Assembly: GCA_913057245.1 (NCBI GenBank)
Contig: CAJXNH010000010.1
Location: forward strand, 1-64,000
Direction: 5' to 3'
Origin: an uncultured Phaeodactylibacter sp.
GTDB taxonomy: Bacteria; Bacteroidota; Bacteroidia; Chitinophagales; Saprospiraceae
DNA length: 64,000 bases
Below are positions 35,695-44,166 of this stretch, in pieces. Within the stretch, counting starts at the first letter, position 1. Each line of letters begins with the position of its first letter. Below the pieces are notes generated by a model. It was not told the origin of the DNA and did no database searches. It saw nothing but the letters and a program-made list of their open reading frames with translations. The position numbers were made by a program, and so were the translations under genes.

Positions 35695-36909
35695 CTACTG
35701 CTTAGTGACGCGTTTTACGGTACGCTCTTGCCCAATAGTCGCCTCAATGGTATAAATGCCGGCAGGTAAAAAGTCGAGTGTCAGATTGGGGAGGAGTTCT
35801 TTGGCCCGGTAAACTTCCTGTCCCTGATTATTAAGTACCCGGATGATACCTTCTGTTTCGCTGGTCAGCCAGTTGAGCTGCACCTGGCTGGAAAATGGGT
35901 TAGGGAAAGCCTCGAAAAGAGCGGGCTGTTTGACCAACTCCTCTGAGGTATTGCTGATTTCTTCCAGTTGATAACGGTAGTTATTGCTGGGAGCATAATT
36001 TAGCGTACCATTTACATTCGAGGGGCCGCCCAGCAGATAAACCCAGCCATCAAGCAGGAAAGAGGCAGGAGCCCAGCGGGAAACGCCCGGATGCGGCGGC
36101 AATTCTTCCCAAAGATCCAACTCCGGGTCATAAGACCAAAATTCGCCTTCTTCCATAGAAGTATGGTCTCCTCCGTCCCCACTCAGCACATAGCCTTTGC
36201 CGTTGTAGGAAAACTGGGTGCCGGCTACGCGCCCTTCAGCGGGCAGCGTGGCCACTTCGGTCCATTCTTCTGTAGCCGGGTCATACCGGTACCATTGGTT
36301 AGAAATAAAGTTGTCGCCATGCCCAAAGCCGGTATAGATATAGTCGCCCAGCCCAAATTGAAAAGGGTGGTGCCTGCGTGCACCAGGGAAGCTAGGCTTC
36401 TGGCTCCAGCTGTCTGTAGCCATGTCATATTCCCACCAGTCCCGGAGGTTGCCATTGGCCGAACCACCCATGCCTACAAAGATCTTATCGTTGTGCGCAA
36501 TAAATGCCGGATGTATTCTGGCCTGGCAGGGGCAAGGCGCGAGCTCTGTCCATTCACCGGTTTGAGGGTCAAAGACCCAGAGATCACGCATGTAAGCTGA
36601 ACCACTGAAACCAAAGCCAAAGTAAGCTTTGCCATTCCAGGTATCGCCAATGCCAAAGCCCCGGAATCCTCCGGGGAAATCATCCAGCTCTGTCCAGATA
36701 TCCGTTTCCGGGTCATACTGAAAGAAAATATCCAGGTAGCTGAATTCATCCGCACCGGCAACGAAGTAACCCTTACCATCCAACGCAAAGGCATAAGAGT
36801 GGTCGGTCACCAGGTTGTTTGGCAAGGGAGCTATAGTGTCCCATTCTGACTGAGCCGTCAGTAACAGAGGGGAAACAAGTAGGGCAATAAATAAGTAGAA
36901 TGGTTTCAT
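35695..36909 (-). CDS. Secreted Kelch-repeat protein with type IX secretion sorting tail
   Basis: A protein of 404 residues with a signal peptide (LLLTAQ). About six Kelch units follow, each with GKAYFGFG- or DYIYTGFG-like strands and a D-x-W strand end (YDPETDIWTEL, FDPQTGEWTEL, YDPATEEWTEV, YDPELDLWEEL), forming a beta-propeller. The last 75 residues are a type A T9SS sorting domain (FEAFPNPFSSQVQLNW, GQEVYRAKEL, LPAGIYTIEAT). It is exported through the outer membrane by T9SS and then released or anchored. Ligand unknown. Confidence 0.92.
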   Translation of the reverse strand: MKPFYLFIALLVSPLLLTAQSEWDTIAPLPNNLVTDHSYAFALDGKGYFVAGADEFSYLDIFFQYDPETDIWTELDDFPGGFRGFGIGDTWNGKAYFGFGFSGSAYMRDLWVFDPQTGEWTELAPCPCQARIHPAFIAHNDKIFVGMGGSANGNLRDWWEYDMATDSWSQKPSFPGARRHHPFQFGLGDYIYTGFGHGDNFISNQWYRYDPATEEWTEVATLPAEGRVAGTQFSYNGKGYVLSGDGGDHTSMEEGEFWSYDPELDLWEELPPHPGVSRWAPASFLLDGWVYLLGGPSNVNGTLNYAPSNNYRYQLEEISNTSEELVKQPALFEAFPNPFSSQVQLNWLTSETEGIIRVLNNQGQEVYRAKELLPNLTLDFLPAGIYTIEATIGQERTVKRVTKQ

Positions 36910-37163
36910 TTTGTTGAGATGATTATTAGGTCAATTAAATGGGTGTGCCTTGAAATAGGGTGTTGCTCAGGTTGGTTGTTGAAGGCAAAATCAATCTGAC
37001 GTATATCGCCGGTTGGTAAACAAGAGACACTAAAATGGCATTTTGGTTGAGGAAATCAAGTGAAAACCTCCAAATTGGTCGGCTACAGGTCAGGGTAAGC
37101 ACAGTACAGATCTAAATTTCCAGTATCTCCCCGCCGGCTTTCTTATCGTAAGGGTTTAAATCT

Positions 37164-37171
37164 TACTTTTG
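37164..37171 (+). promoter_or_regulatory. Promoter -7 element TACTTTTG for mvaD
   Basis: TACTTTTG fits TAnnTTTG. Its last base is the G of an apparent in-frame GTG start at 37171, so the true start must be further down, at 37192 or 37198. Confidence 0.6.
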
Positions 37172-37191
37172 TGAGACCCAAAACGCAACGC

Positions 37192-38283
37192 ATGTCAATG
37201 GACTATAAAAACCCAAAATTAGTACTCGAAACCGCCAAGGTGCAGCCCGGGCGTAGTGTATGGCGCAGCCCTTCCAACCTGGCCATCGTCAAGTACTGGG
37301 GTAAGTACGGGCGGCAGCTGCCGCGCAACCCTTCCATCAGCTTTACGCTGGACCGGGCTTATACCGAGACGGAAGTAGCCTACGCGCCCAAAAAGGGGGC
37401 GGACCGGGGTATTGCTCTTGATTTTTACTTTGATGGGAGGCCTAATGAAGCTTTCGCCAAAAAAGTCAAAGCGTTCCTGGAAAGCATCACTGAGGTTTTC
37501 CCCTTTCTGAACCAGCTGGATTGGACGATACGTTCCACGAATTCTTTTCCACACTCATCGGGCATCGCCTCATCGGCATCAAGTATGAGTGCGCTGGCCT
37601 TGTGCCTGTGTACGATAGAGGATGAACTCTTCGGCACGCTCAGCGACGATGATGCCTTTCGGCAAAAAGCCTCCTATATAGCCCGCCTGGGCTCCGGCAG
37701 TGCCAGCCGCTCGGTATACGAAGGGCTGGCGATGTGGGGGGAAATGGGCGAAGTGCCTGGGTCTTCTAACTTGTACGCCATCCCTATGGCTAATGAGGTG
37801 CATGAGGTGTTCAAGACTTATCACGATGCTATCCTTATTGTAAGTAAAGGAGAGAAATCAGTGTCAAGCCGGGCGGGGCACGGCCTGATGGAGGGTAACA
37901 TCTACGCCAGCAACCGCTATCAGCAGGCCCGGCAGCACATGCACGACCTGCTAAGCGCCCTCCGCACCGGTGATGAGGAACACTTTGGGCGTATACTGGA
38001 AAGCGAAGCGCTCACCCTGCATGCCCTCATGATGGCCTCTAATCCACCTTATATCCTGATGCAGCCCCACACCATTACACTTATTAATAAGGTGCAGGCT
38101 TACCGGAAGGCAACGGGGCATCCGCTGTACTTCAGCCTGGATGCCGGGCCGAACCTGCATTTGTTCTTCCCGGACCGAATAAAGGAAGAAGCCGAAAACT
38201 TTATCCATGCTGAATTGGTACCATACTGTGAAGACGGGCACTGGATTGCTGACCAAGTCGGTAAAGGCCCGCTTCAGCTCTAG
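37192..38283 (+). CDS. mvaD: Diphosphomevalonate decarboxylase
   Basis: A GHMP-family enzyme of 363 residues from the ATG at 37192. It converts mevalonate diphosphate to isopentenyl diphosphate in the mevalonate pathway. Marks: SPSNLAIVKYWGKYG near the start, PSISFTL, and the phosphate-binding loop [19 protein letters not shown]; the catalytic Asp lies in YFSLDAGPNLHLFF. No other mevalonate-pathway gene is in the window. The rhodanese gene follows after 25 bases. Confidence 0.93.
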   Translation: MSMDYKNPKLVLETAKVQPGRSVWRSPSNLAIVKYWGKYGRQLPRNPSISFTLDRAYTETEVAYAPKKGADRGIALDFYFDGRPNEAFAKKVKAFLESITEVFPFLNQLDWTIRSTNSFPHSSGIASSASSMSALALCLCTIEDELFGTLSDDDAFRQKASYIARLGSGSASRSVYEGLAMWGEMGEVPGSSNLYAIPMANEVHEVFKTYHDAILIVSKGEKSVSSRAGHGLMEGNIYASNRYQQARQHMHDLLSALRTGDEEHFGRILESEALTLHALMMASNPPYILMQPHTITLINKVQAYRKATGHPLYFSLDAGPNLHLFFPDRIKEEAENFIHAELVPYCEDGHWIADQVGKGPLQL

Positions 38284-38308
38284 TTTCCGTCACTTAAAAG
38301 TAAAAACC

Positions 38309-38833
38309 ATGCGTTTCCTTTCCGTCATTATTGGTGTACTCATGCTGGGCCGCCCGGGCTGTACACAACCGCCGGAAGACCGTCCGCCGGTGGGTAATCC
38401 GAAGTTTGATGAGCAGATCAGCAGCATGCTCCGGTTCACGGTCCCAACAATTGGCGTTCAGGAGGTTAGGGATATTCAGGATGAAGTTTATATCTTTGAC
38501 GCTCGAAACCGGGAAGAATACGACGTGAGCCACATTGAAGGCGCCCGTTTTCTCGGCTATAAAGATTTAGACGAACAAGCACTCAACGGAGTGCCCAAAG
38601 ATAGCACGGTGGTGCTGTACTGCTCCATTGGTTACCGCAGCGAGAAAGTTGCGGAGCAGCTCCGGGAGCGGGGCTTTACCAAAGTGTACAATTTGTACGG
38701 CAGTATTTTCGAATGGGTCAATCAGGGATTGCCTGTTGTGGATACCACCGGCGAGCAAACCAGAAAAGTCCATACCTACAATGCCAAATGGGGCAAATGG
38801 GTGGACAAAAAGCAGGCTGAAAAGGTCTGGTAA
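38309..38833 (+). CDS. Exported rhodanese-domain protein
   Basis: A protein of 174 residues from the ATG at 38309; the hydrophobic start and Cys18 suggest export, perhaps as a lipoprotein although GRPGC is a poor lipobox. The rhodanese domain (about 48-150) has FDARNREEYDVSHIEGA and the active-site loop CSIGYR (Cys105-Arg110) followed by SEKVAEQL. It could transfer sulfane sulfur to thiols outside the cytoplasm; the true acceptor is unknown. It lies between mvaD and the alpha-oxoamine synthase. Confidence 0.88.
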   Translation: MRFLSVIIGVLMLGRPGCTQPPEDRPPVGNPKFDEQISSMLRFTVPTIGVQEVRDIQDEVYIFDARNREEYDVSHIEGARFLGYKDLDEQALNGVPKDSTVVLYCSIGYRSEKVAEQLRERGFTKVYNLYGSIFEWVNQGLPVVDTTGEQTRKVHTYNAKWGKWVDKKQAEKVW

Positions 38834-38855
38834 TCATCATCAAATCAAATTCTTT

Positions 38856-40103
38856 ATGGATTTATTTGCAAAGTTTTTGGAAGACAGAGGGCCGCTGGGC
38901 AAGTGGTCCCGTACGGCGCACGGTTATTACACCTTCCCAAAGCTCGAGGGCGAGCTGGGCAGCCGTATGCAATTCCAGGGCAAAGAAAAAATTGTTTGGA
39001 GCGTTAATAACTACCTGGGCCTGGGCAACCACCCGGAAATCCGCAAAGTGGACGAAGAAGCCAGCCGCGACTGGGGCCTGGCTTACCCGATGGGCTCCCG
39101 CATGATGTCGGGCGAGACTTCCTACCACGAAAAACTGGAGCAGGACCTGGCAGAATTTGTTGACAAGGAGGAAGTCCTTCTGCTCAACTTCGGCTACCAG
39201 GGTATCATGTCCATCGTAGACTCCCTGTTGACACGTAAGGATATTGTGGTGTACGACAAAGACTGCCACGCCTGTATCTACGATGGCATCCGCATGCACA
39301 TCGGTAAGCGCCTGCCCTTCGAGCACAACGATATTGAAAGCTTCGAGAAGCAAATCAAGAAGGCGAAAGTATTCCAGGAGCAAACCGGTGGCGGTATCCT
39401 CGTGATCACAGAGGGCGTATTCGGTATGCGCGGCGATCAGGGTATCCTTAAGGAAATCGTTGCTTTCAAAAAAGAGTACGGCTTCCGCATGCTGGTGGAT
39501 GATGCGCACGGTTTCGGTACCCTTGGCGCTACCGGTGCCGGTGCCGGTGAAGAACAGGGCGTGCAGGACGACATCGACCTCTACTTCAGCACATTCGCGA
39601 AGTCTATGGCCAGTATCGGTGCCTTTGTAGGTGGCGACAGCGAAGTGATTGAGTTCCTGCGCTACAACCTGCGTTCTCAGATTTTCGCGAAGTCGCTGCC
39701 GATGCCCCTTACCATTGGCAATATCAAGCGCCTCGAGATGTTGCGCACCCGCCCGGAGTTTAAAGACAAGCTTTGGGAAAACGCCAACAACCTGCAGAAA
39801 GGCCTGCGCGACCGTGGCTTCGACCTGGGCAATACGTCCAGCTGTGTGACGCCCGTGTACATGCACGGCTCTGTGGAAGAAGCAATGGTGCTGGTGAAAG
39901 ACCTGCGCGATAACTACGATATTTTCTGTTCTGTAGTCGTGTACCCGGTGATTCCGAAAGGCATGATCCTGCTGCGCCTCATCCCGACGGCGGCACACAA
40001 TCAGGACGATATTGATCAGACCATTGAAGCCTTTACCGCGATTTCTGAGAAGCTGAAGTCCGGTGCCTATGCCAAGCAGGCTGAGTTGATCAAGCCCGAA
40101 TAA
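38856..40103 (+). CDS. Alpha-oxoamine synthase (serine palmitoyltransferase-like)
   Basis: A PLP enzyme of 415 residues from the ATG at 38856. The fold-type I signature includes SVNNYLGLGNHPEI, the GSRMMSGETSYHEKLE segment, DDAHGFGTLGATGAG and the PLP lysine Lys249 in STFAKSMASIG. It joins an amino acid and an acyl-CoA or acyl-ACP with loss of CO2. In Bacteroidota such proteins are serine palmitoyltransferases (sphingolipids) or cysteate acyltransferases (sulfonolipids); KBL- or BioF-type activity is less likely as no tdh or bio genes are adjacent. The choice cannot be made from the sequence alone. Confidence 0.85.
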   Translation: MDLFAKFLEDRGPLGKWSRTAHGYYTFPKLEGELGSRMQFQGKEKIVWSVNNYLGLGNHPEIRKVDEEASRDWGLAYPMGSRMMSGETSYHEKLEQDLAEFVDKEEVLLLNFGYQGIMSIVDSLLTRKDIVVYDKDCHACIYDGIRMHIGKRLPFEHNDIESFEKQIKKAKVFQEQTGGGILVITEGVFGMRGDQGILKEIVAFKKEYGFRMLVDDAHGFGTLGATGAGAGEEQGVQDDIDLYFSTFAKSMASIGAFVGGDSEVIEFLRYNLRSQIFAKSLPMPLTIGNIKRLEMLRTRPEFKDKLWENANNLQKGLRDRGFDLGNTSSCVTPVYMHGSVEEAMVLVKDLRDNYDIFCSVVVYPVIPKGMILLRLIPTAAHNQDDIDQTIEAFTAISEKLKSGAYAKQAELIKPE

Positions 40104-40221
40104 GGAAGACAGTAATTTTACTACATATTTTCGAATGGCCGCCTGTGATGGGCTGGCCATTCGTCTTTTGTTGCCATTTCAAGTTTATTCCCTTAAATTG
40201 AGACAGCCAATAAGTTGAAAT

Positions 40222-40791
40222 ATGGAAAATGCAGTGCAGGAAATACCTAAAAGCCTTGTCTACGAAATGGTGAATGGCCAGCCTGTTTACTACAAAGGCT
40301 ACCAGGATTACCTGTCTGGTAGTAAACAGATTGATGAAATAATGTGCAGTAGCAAAATACAGGCACTAATTGTAGCCGAACTCATCTTTTTGTTGAAAAC
40401 CTTTCTGGGTGATGATTATCTGATTTTTACCAATGAAGTAGGTTTGCAGTTCTCTAAAAAATCGTGGAGAGCAGCTGATATTGCAGTTGTCAAAGCGGGT
40501 TTAGTAGAAAAACTGGATGACAAGTACCTGGAGGTGCCACCTGAGCTTGTCATTGAAATAGATACCAAAGCTGCCCTGCATGATATTGAAAATCCACTGG
40601 GATATTATCAGGAAAAAACGGAGGAACTCCTTCAGTTTGGCGTGAAGAAAGTAGTCTGGATTTTTTCAGATACAGAAAAAGTGATGGTTGCCGAGCAAGC
40701 CAACCGGGCATGGCAAATTTACGACTGGGCAGACCCCATTAGCATAGAAGAAGGGCTGGTGCTGGATATGAACCGCTTACTGAGGCGCTAA
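40222..40791 (+). CDS. Uma2-family (DUF820) restriction-endonuclease-like protein
   Basis: A protein of 189 residues of the PD-(D/E)XK-like Uma2 family. The core is visible as NEVGLQFSKKSWRAADIAVVKAG, ELVIEIDTK (the D/E and K region), LGYYQEKTEELLQFGVKKVVWIF and the final KVMVAEQANRAW strand. Members are abundant in cyanobacteria and some Bacteroidota and have no proven role; nuclease activity is predicted only. It stands alone, tail to tail with the AraC gene. Confidence 0.8.
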   Translation: MENAVQEIPKSLVYEMVNGQPVYYKGYQDYLSGSKQIDEIMCSSKIQALIVAELIFLLKTFLGDDYLIFTNEVGLQFSKKSWRAADIAVVKAGLVEKLDDKYLEVPPELVIEIDTKAALHDIENPLGYYQEKTEELLQFGVKKVVWIFSDTEKVMVAEQANRAWQIYDWADPISIEEGLVLDMNRLLRR

Positions 40792-40799
40792 GCAGGGGC

Positions 40800-41708
40800 C
40801 TAGCATTTTCCCATCACTTGCTCCCGGTAAGCTTTTGGCGACAGCCCGTATTTCCGCTTGAAGACCCGGTTGAAGTACGACCCGCTGTTGAAACCAGCAG
40901 TAAGATAGACATCCTGCACCTTGCGGGTAGGGTCCTCCAGCATACGGCGCGCCAGTTTTATCCGCTCATTGTTAATAAACTCCACGGGTGTGACGCCGAA
41001 GTGGTCTTTGAATACCCGGTAAAAGTTGGATTCGCTCATATAGACTTTCTGGCTGATTTGTTCCACGGTCAGCGACTCTCCGAGATGCTCACGAATATAC
41101 CGTATAGCGAAAGACAAGCGGTTGCTGTCATCCACCTGCCCCTGTTCGATGTAATTGGCTCGCGCTTCCGCCTGCAGTATCCGCACAATCAGCTCCTGTA
41201 GCATCAGGTTGGCAAAGAGGTCTTTGGACGGGTGGTCTTCCGTGCATAGAAACAGCAGTCGCTGAATGATCTGCTTGATCGCCACCGTATTCGTAAAATG
41301 GAAACTGCTGGGGGTGAAAGCCCATTCCTCCCCATCACCCTTAGGTACTGACTCGTTGAGGGACTGAATGGTTTTACGGATCTGATCCTCCGAAAGTGTC
41401 ATCGCCAGGCAATGCGTGGGGTTGTCGGTTTGAGCTTCCGGAAAATTGATGCACATGGTCTCATCTGCCGGCAGTAGCAGCGACTCGCCCGGCAAAAACT
41501 CAAAAGAAGGTTGTTCGCGCAACTTCATCACCTTCTTGCCGCGGATCATACTGGCAAAAACCGGTTGGTGGAACTTCAGCAATACCTCTTCGGCCTGCTG
41601 ATGGGTTTCAAAAACATTGACTTCAGCCTGTTCCATGGTGAAGGACGTCTTGTTCTCCACCAGCGTGTCGAGGCGGCGGTACAATGAAAAGTTTTGAGGT
41701 AACTGCAT
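40800..41708 (-). CDS. AraC-family transcription regulator
   Basis: A protein of 302 residues. The C-terminal third holds the double helix-turn-helix (about 200-300): LTVEQISQKVYMSESNFYRVFKDHFGVTPVEFINNERIKLARRMLEDPTRKVQDVYLTAGFNSGSYFNRVFKR, shown here in parts as SESNFYRVFKDHFG and FNSGSYFNRVFKRKYG. The N-terminal part resembles the AraC_N (DUF1606-like) ligand domain. It is divergent from the aldehyde dehydrogenase gene 387 bases away and likely activates it in response to an aldehyde or alcohol (inference from context). Confidence 0.9.
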   Translation of the reverse strand: MQLPQNFSLYRRLDTLVENKTSFTMEQAEVNVFETHQQAEEVLLKFHQPVFASMIRGKKVMKLREQPSFEFLPGESLLLPADETMCINFPEAQTDNPTHCLAMTLSEDQIRKTIQSLNESVPKGDGEEWAFTPSSFHFTNTVAIKQIIQRLLFLCTEDHPSKDLFANLMLQELIVRILQAEARANYIEQGQVDDSNRLSFAIRYIREHLGESLTVEQISQKVYMSESNFYRVFKDHFGVTPVEFINNERIKLARRMLEDPTRKVQDVYLTAGFNSGSYFNRVFKRKYGLSPKAYREQVMGKC

Positions 41709-42095
41709 AAAAGGTCGCTATTTTCAGTGCCTAAGGCTGGGGGCTTACTTCATCAGCAGGATAGCTGATTTTGATGAGTAGTTATTCCAAAGTAAATTTC
41801 TCTACTGGTTCTTTCCTCTCCAAATATCCTATGAATAACCGGCCTTGCCAAATAAAATTACGATTTAGGCAACATATCATACTTTCTTTGCTAGGATAGT
41901 ACAAGTTTGTGAGAGAATACGTCAAACTTGCGGATGAAAACCCTCATAATTTTGCTTTCAGGAAGTTATTCCGTAAAAAATTCCGGAATGGCTTCGCGGT
42001 TGAAATTTGAATTCGACAAACCGGCGTTGCTCCGGAAAATGCATGGTTCGATTTTGAATTCAGGTATTACAAAAACAGAAAATGAAACTAAAATT
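41709..42095. promoter_or_regulatory. Divergent control region of AraC regulator and aldehyde dehydrogenase
   Basis: This gap of 387 bases holds no gene with a supported start. A weak -7 candidate TTTCTTTG lies at 41883-41890. The palindrome ATTCCGGAAT at 41980-41989 and a further ATTCCG at 41968-41973 could be an operator. An open frame from 41928 runs into the dehydrogenase, but its residues do not resemble the family, so it is taken as leader. Confidence 0.4.
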
Positions 42096-43619
42096 ATGAG
42101 TAGTGCATCCACTATTGCTCAGGATAAACTGAGCCCGCCAAAATTTAAAGCGCAATACGATAACTTCATAGGAGGCAAATGGACAGCCCCCGTAAAAGGA
42201 GAATACTTCGAAAACACCTCACCAGTAGACGGTAATACTTTCACTAATATTGCCCGCTCCACGGCAGAAGACATTGAGCTGGCACTTGATGCTGCCTGGG
42301 AAGCTGCCCCGGCCTGGAACACCTCCGCTGCGGCCTACCGCTCCGGCCTGTTGCTCAAAATCGCAGATGTGATGGAGCAAAACCTTGAAACCCTCGCCCG
42401 TGTGGAAACCTGGGACAACGGCAAGCCACTCCGTGAAACGATGGCCGCGGACATGCCACTGGCCGTTGACCATTTCCGCTACTTTGCCGGAGTCATCCGG
42501 GCAGAGGAAGGCAGTATGAGCGAGCTCGACGCCAATACGGTTTGTATCAATGTAGAAGAGCCTCTTGGTGTAGTTGGGCAGATTATCCCCTGGAATTTCC
42601 CCATCCTGATGGCGGCCTGGAAACTGGCCCCTGCGCTTGCGGCCGGCAATTGCGTAGTGCTGAAGCCCGCCGAGCAGACCCCTGTGGGTATTCTGGTGCT
42701 AATGGAAATGATTCAGGATATCCTGCCCGCAGGTGTGCTCAACATCGTGAGCGGCTTTGGCATTGAAGCAGGTAAGCCTTTGGCTTCTAATCCCCGCATC
42801 AATAAGGTAGCCTTCACCGGAGAAACAACCACCGGGCAGCTGATAATGCAGTACGCATCAAAGAATATCATCCCGGTTACCCTGGAGCTGGGTGGCAAAT
42901 CGCCCAACATTTTCTTCAAGAGCATCATGGATGCCGACGATGAGTTCTTTGACAAATGCTTGGAAGGTGCCGTCATGTTCGCCCTCAATCAGGGTGAGGT
43001 CTGTACCTGCCCCTCCCGTTTGCTGGTGGAAGAGAGCATTTTTGACGCTTTCATTGAGCGGGTCGTGGAGCGCACAAAGGCTATCAAACTGGGGCACCCG
43101 CTTGACCCATCCACTATGATGGGCGCACAAGCCTCAAGCGATCAGTACGAGAAGATCCTCAACTACATTGAAATCGGCAAAGAGGAAGGCGCCGAGGTCC
43201 TCTGTGGAGGCGAAGCGGCCTACAACGAAGGCCTGCAGGGCGGCTACTACATCATGCCGACCATTCTGAAGGGCAACAACAAAATGCGGGTATTCCAGGA
43301 AGAAATCTTTGGGCCTGTGGTTTGTGTGACCACCTTCAAGGACGAAGCCGAAGCGATCGAGATTGCCAATGATACGCTCTACGGGCTGGGCGCTGGTGTC
43401 TGGACACGTGATATGCATCAGGCGTATCAGATTTCCCGTGCTGTGGAGGCAGGGCGCGTATGGGTAAACAACTACCATGCTTATCCGGCGCATGCTCCAT
43501 TTGGTGGCTACAAAAAGTCAGGTATTGGCCGGGAGACCCACAAGATGATGCTCGCCCACTACCGTCAGACTAAGAATATGCTAATCTCCTATGATAAGAA
43601 AGCCCTTGGCTTCTTTTAG
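42096..43619 (+). CDS. NAD-dependent aldehyde dehydrogenase (ExaC/AcoD-like)
   Basis: A protein of 507 residues from the ATG at 42096, the usual length for ExaC-type acetaldehyde dehydrogenases. Family marks are [20 protein letters not shown], the cofactor segment IPWNFPILM, the general base Glu264 in LELGGKSPN and the nucleophile Cys303 in [11 protein letters not shown], where the extra Cys after Thr is typical of this branch. The C-terminal [12 protein letters not shown] is also typical. Upstream in the same frame there is no family-like sequence. It is controlled by the divergent AraC gene and followed by a DUF779 gene. Confidence 0.92.
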   Translation: MSSASTIAQDKLSPPKFKAQYDNFIGGKWTAPVKGEYFENTSPVDGNTFTNIARSTAEDIELALDAAWEAAPAWNTSAAAYRSGLLLKIADVMEQNLETLARVETWDNGKPLRETMAADMPLAVDHFRYFAGVIRAEEGSMSELDANTVCINVEEPLGVVGQIIPWNFPILMAAWKLAPALAAGNCVVLKPAEQTPVGILVLMEMIQDILPAGVLNIVSGFGIEAGKPLASNPRINKVAFTGETTTGQLIMQYASKNIIPVTLELGGKSPNIFFKSIMDADDEFFDKCLEGAVMFALNQGEVCTCPSRLLVEESIFDAFIERVVERTKAIKLGHPLDPSTMMGAQASSDQYEKILNYIEIGKEEGAEVLCGGEAAYNEGLQGGYYIMPTILKGNNKMRVFQEEIFGPVVCVTTFKDEAEAIEIANDTLYGLGAGVWTRDMHQAYQISRAVEAGRVWVNNYHAYPAHAPFGGYKKSGIGRETHKMMLAHYRQTKNMLISYDKKALGFF

Positions 43620-43642
43620 GGCACAGGTCAATGAGACTATGG

Positions 43643-43684
43643 CAGGCTTACCAAGCATCCGTGTATGGTAAGCCTGTCTTTTTT
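43643..43684 (+). terminator. Terminator between aldehyde dehydrogenase and DUF779 gene
   Basis: CAGGCTTACCA (43643-43653) pairs with TGGTAAGCCTG (43666-43676) around a 12-base loop, followed by TCTTTTTTTC. It may fully stop or only reduce transcription into the DUF779 gene. Confidence 0.85.
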
Positions 43685-43706
43685 TCTAACCAAAAAAGCT
43701 AAAGAA

Positions 43707-44099
43707 ATGGTACAACGCGTATTGGTCTCTTCTGAGGCCCGGGACGTCATTGATCAATTGAGGGAACAGCATGGCCCGCTGATGTTCCATCAAAGTGGCG
43801 GCTGTTGCGATGGCTCTGCACCTATGTGCTTTGCCAGGGGCGAATTACTGTTAGACGACAATGATGTGTGGATAGGCGAAATCCACGGCTGCCCCTTTCT
43901 AATGTCTAATGATCAGTTTGAATACTGGAAGCATACGCAGCTCACTGTAGGCATCACCAGGGGCAGGGGCTCCAGTTTTTCACTGGAAATACCACTGGGC
44001 ATTCGGTTTATCATCCGTTCCCGTTTGTTTACAGATGAGGAACTGGCGCAATTGGTACCGGTGAGGAAAGGGAGCGAGGTGGAGTCGTCGTATTTATAG
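43707..44099 (+). CDS. DUF779 protein, companion of aldehyde dehydrogenase
   Basis: A protein of 130 residues from the ATG at 43707 (MVQRVLVSSEARDVI). DUF779 marks are HGPLMFHQSGGCCDGSAPMC and the WIGEIHGCPFLM segment; the clustered cysteines and histidine look like a metal or redox site. DUF779 genes are regularly next to acetaldehyde dehydrogenase genes, here again 87 bases apart, so a supporting role for that enzyme is likely though unproven. The terminator before it suggests reduced expression. Confidence 0.9.
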   Translation: MVQRVLVSSEARDVIDQLREQHGPLMFHQSGGCCDGSAPMCFARGELLLDDNDVWIGEIHGCPFLMSNDQFEYWKHTQLTVGITRGRGSSFSLEIPLGIRFIIRSRLFTDEELAQLVPVRKGSEVESSYL

Positions 44100-44139
44100 C
44101 CGTCATTCCTGCAAAGCTGTTTTTGGTGCAACAAATGCT

Positions 44140-44147
44140 TACCTTTG
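44140..44147 (+). promoter_or_regulatory. Promoter -7 element TACCTTTG for rlmD
   Basis: Full consensus TACCTTTG, 19 bases before the ATG at 44167, giving a very short leader. Confidence 0.6.
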
Positions 44148-44166
44148 CCCCGAAAATCAGGAAAAA

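Noticed and set aside
41928-42095. N-terminal extension of the aldehyde dehydrogenase frame
   Set aside because: The extra 56 residues have no similarity to the family and the ATG at 42096 gives the normal length of about 506 residues.
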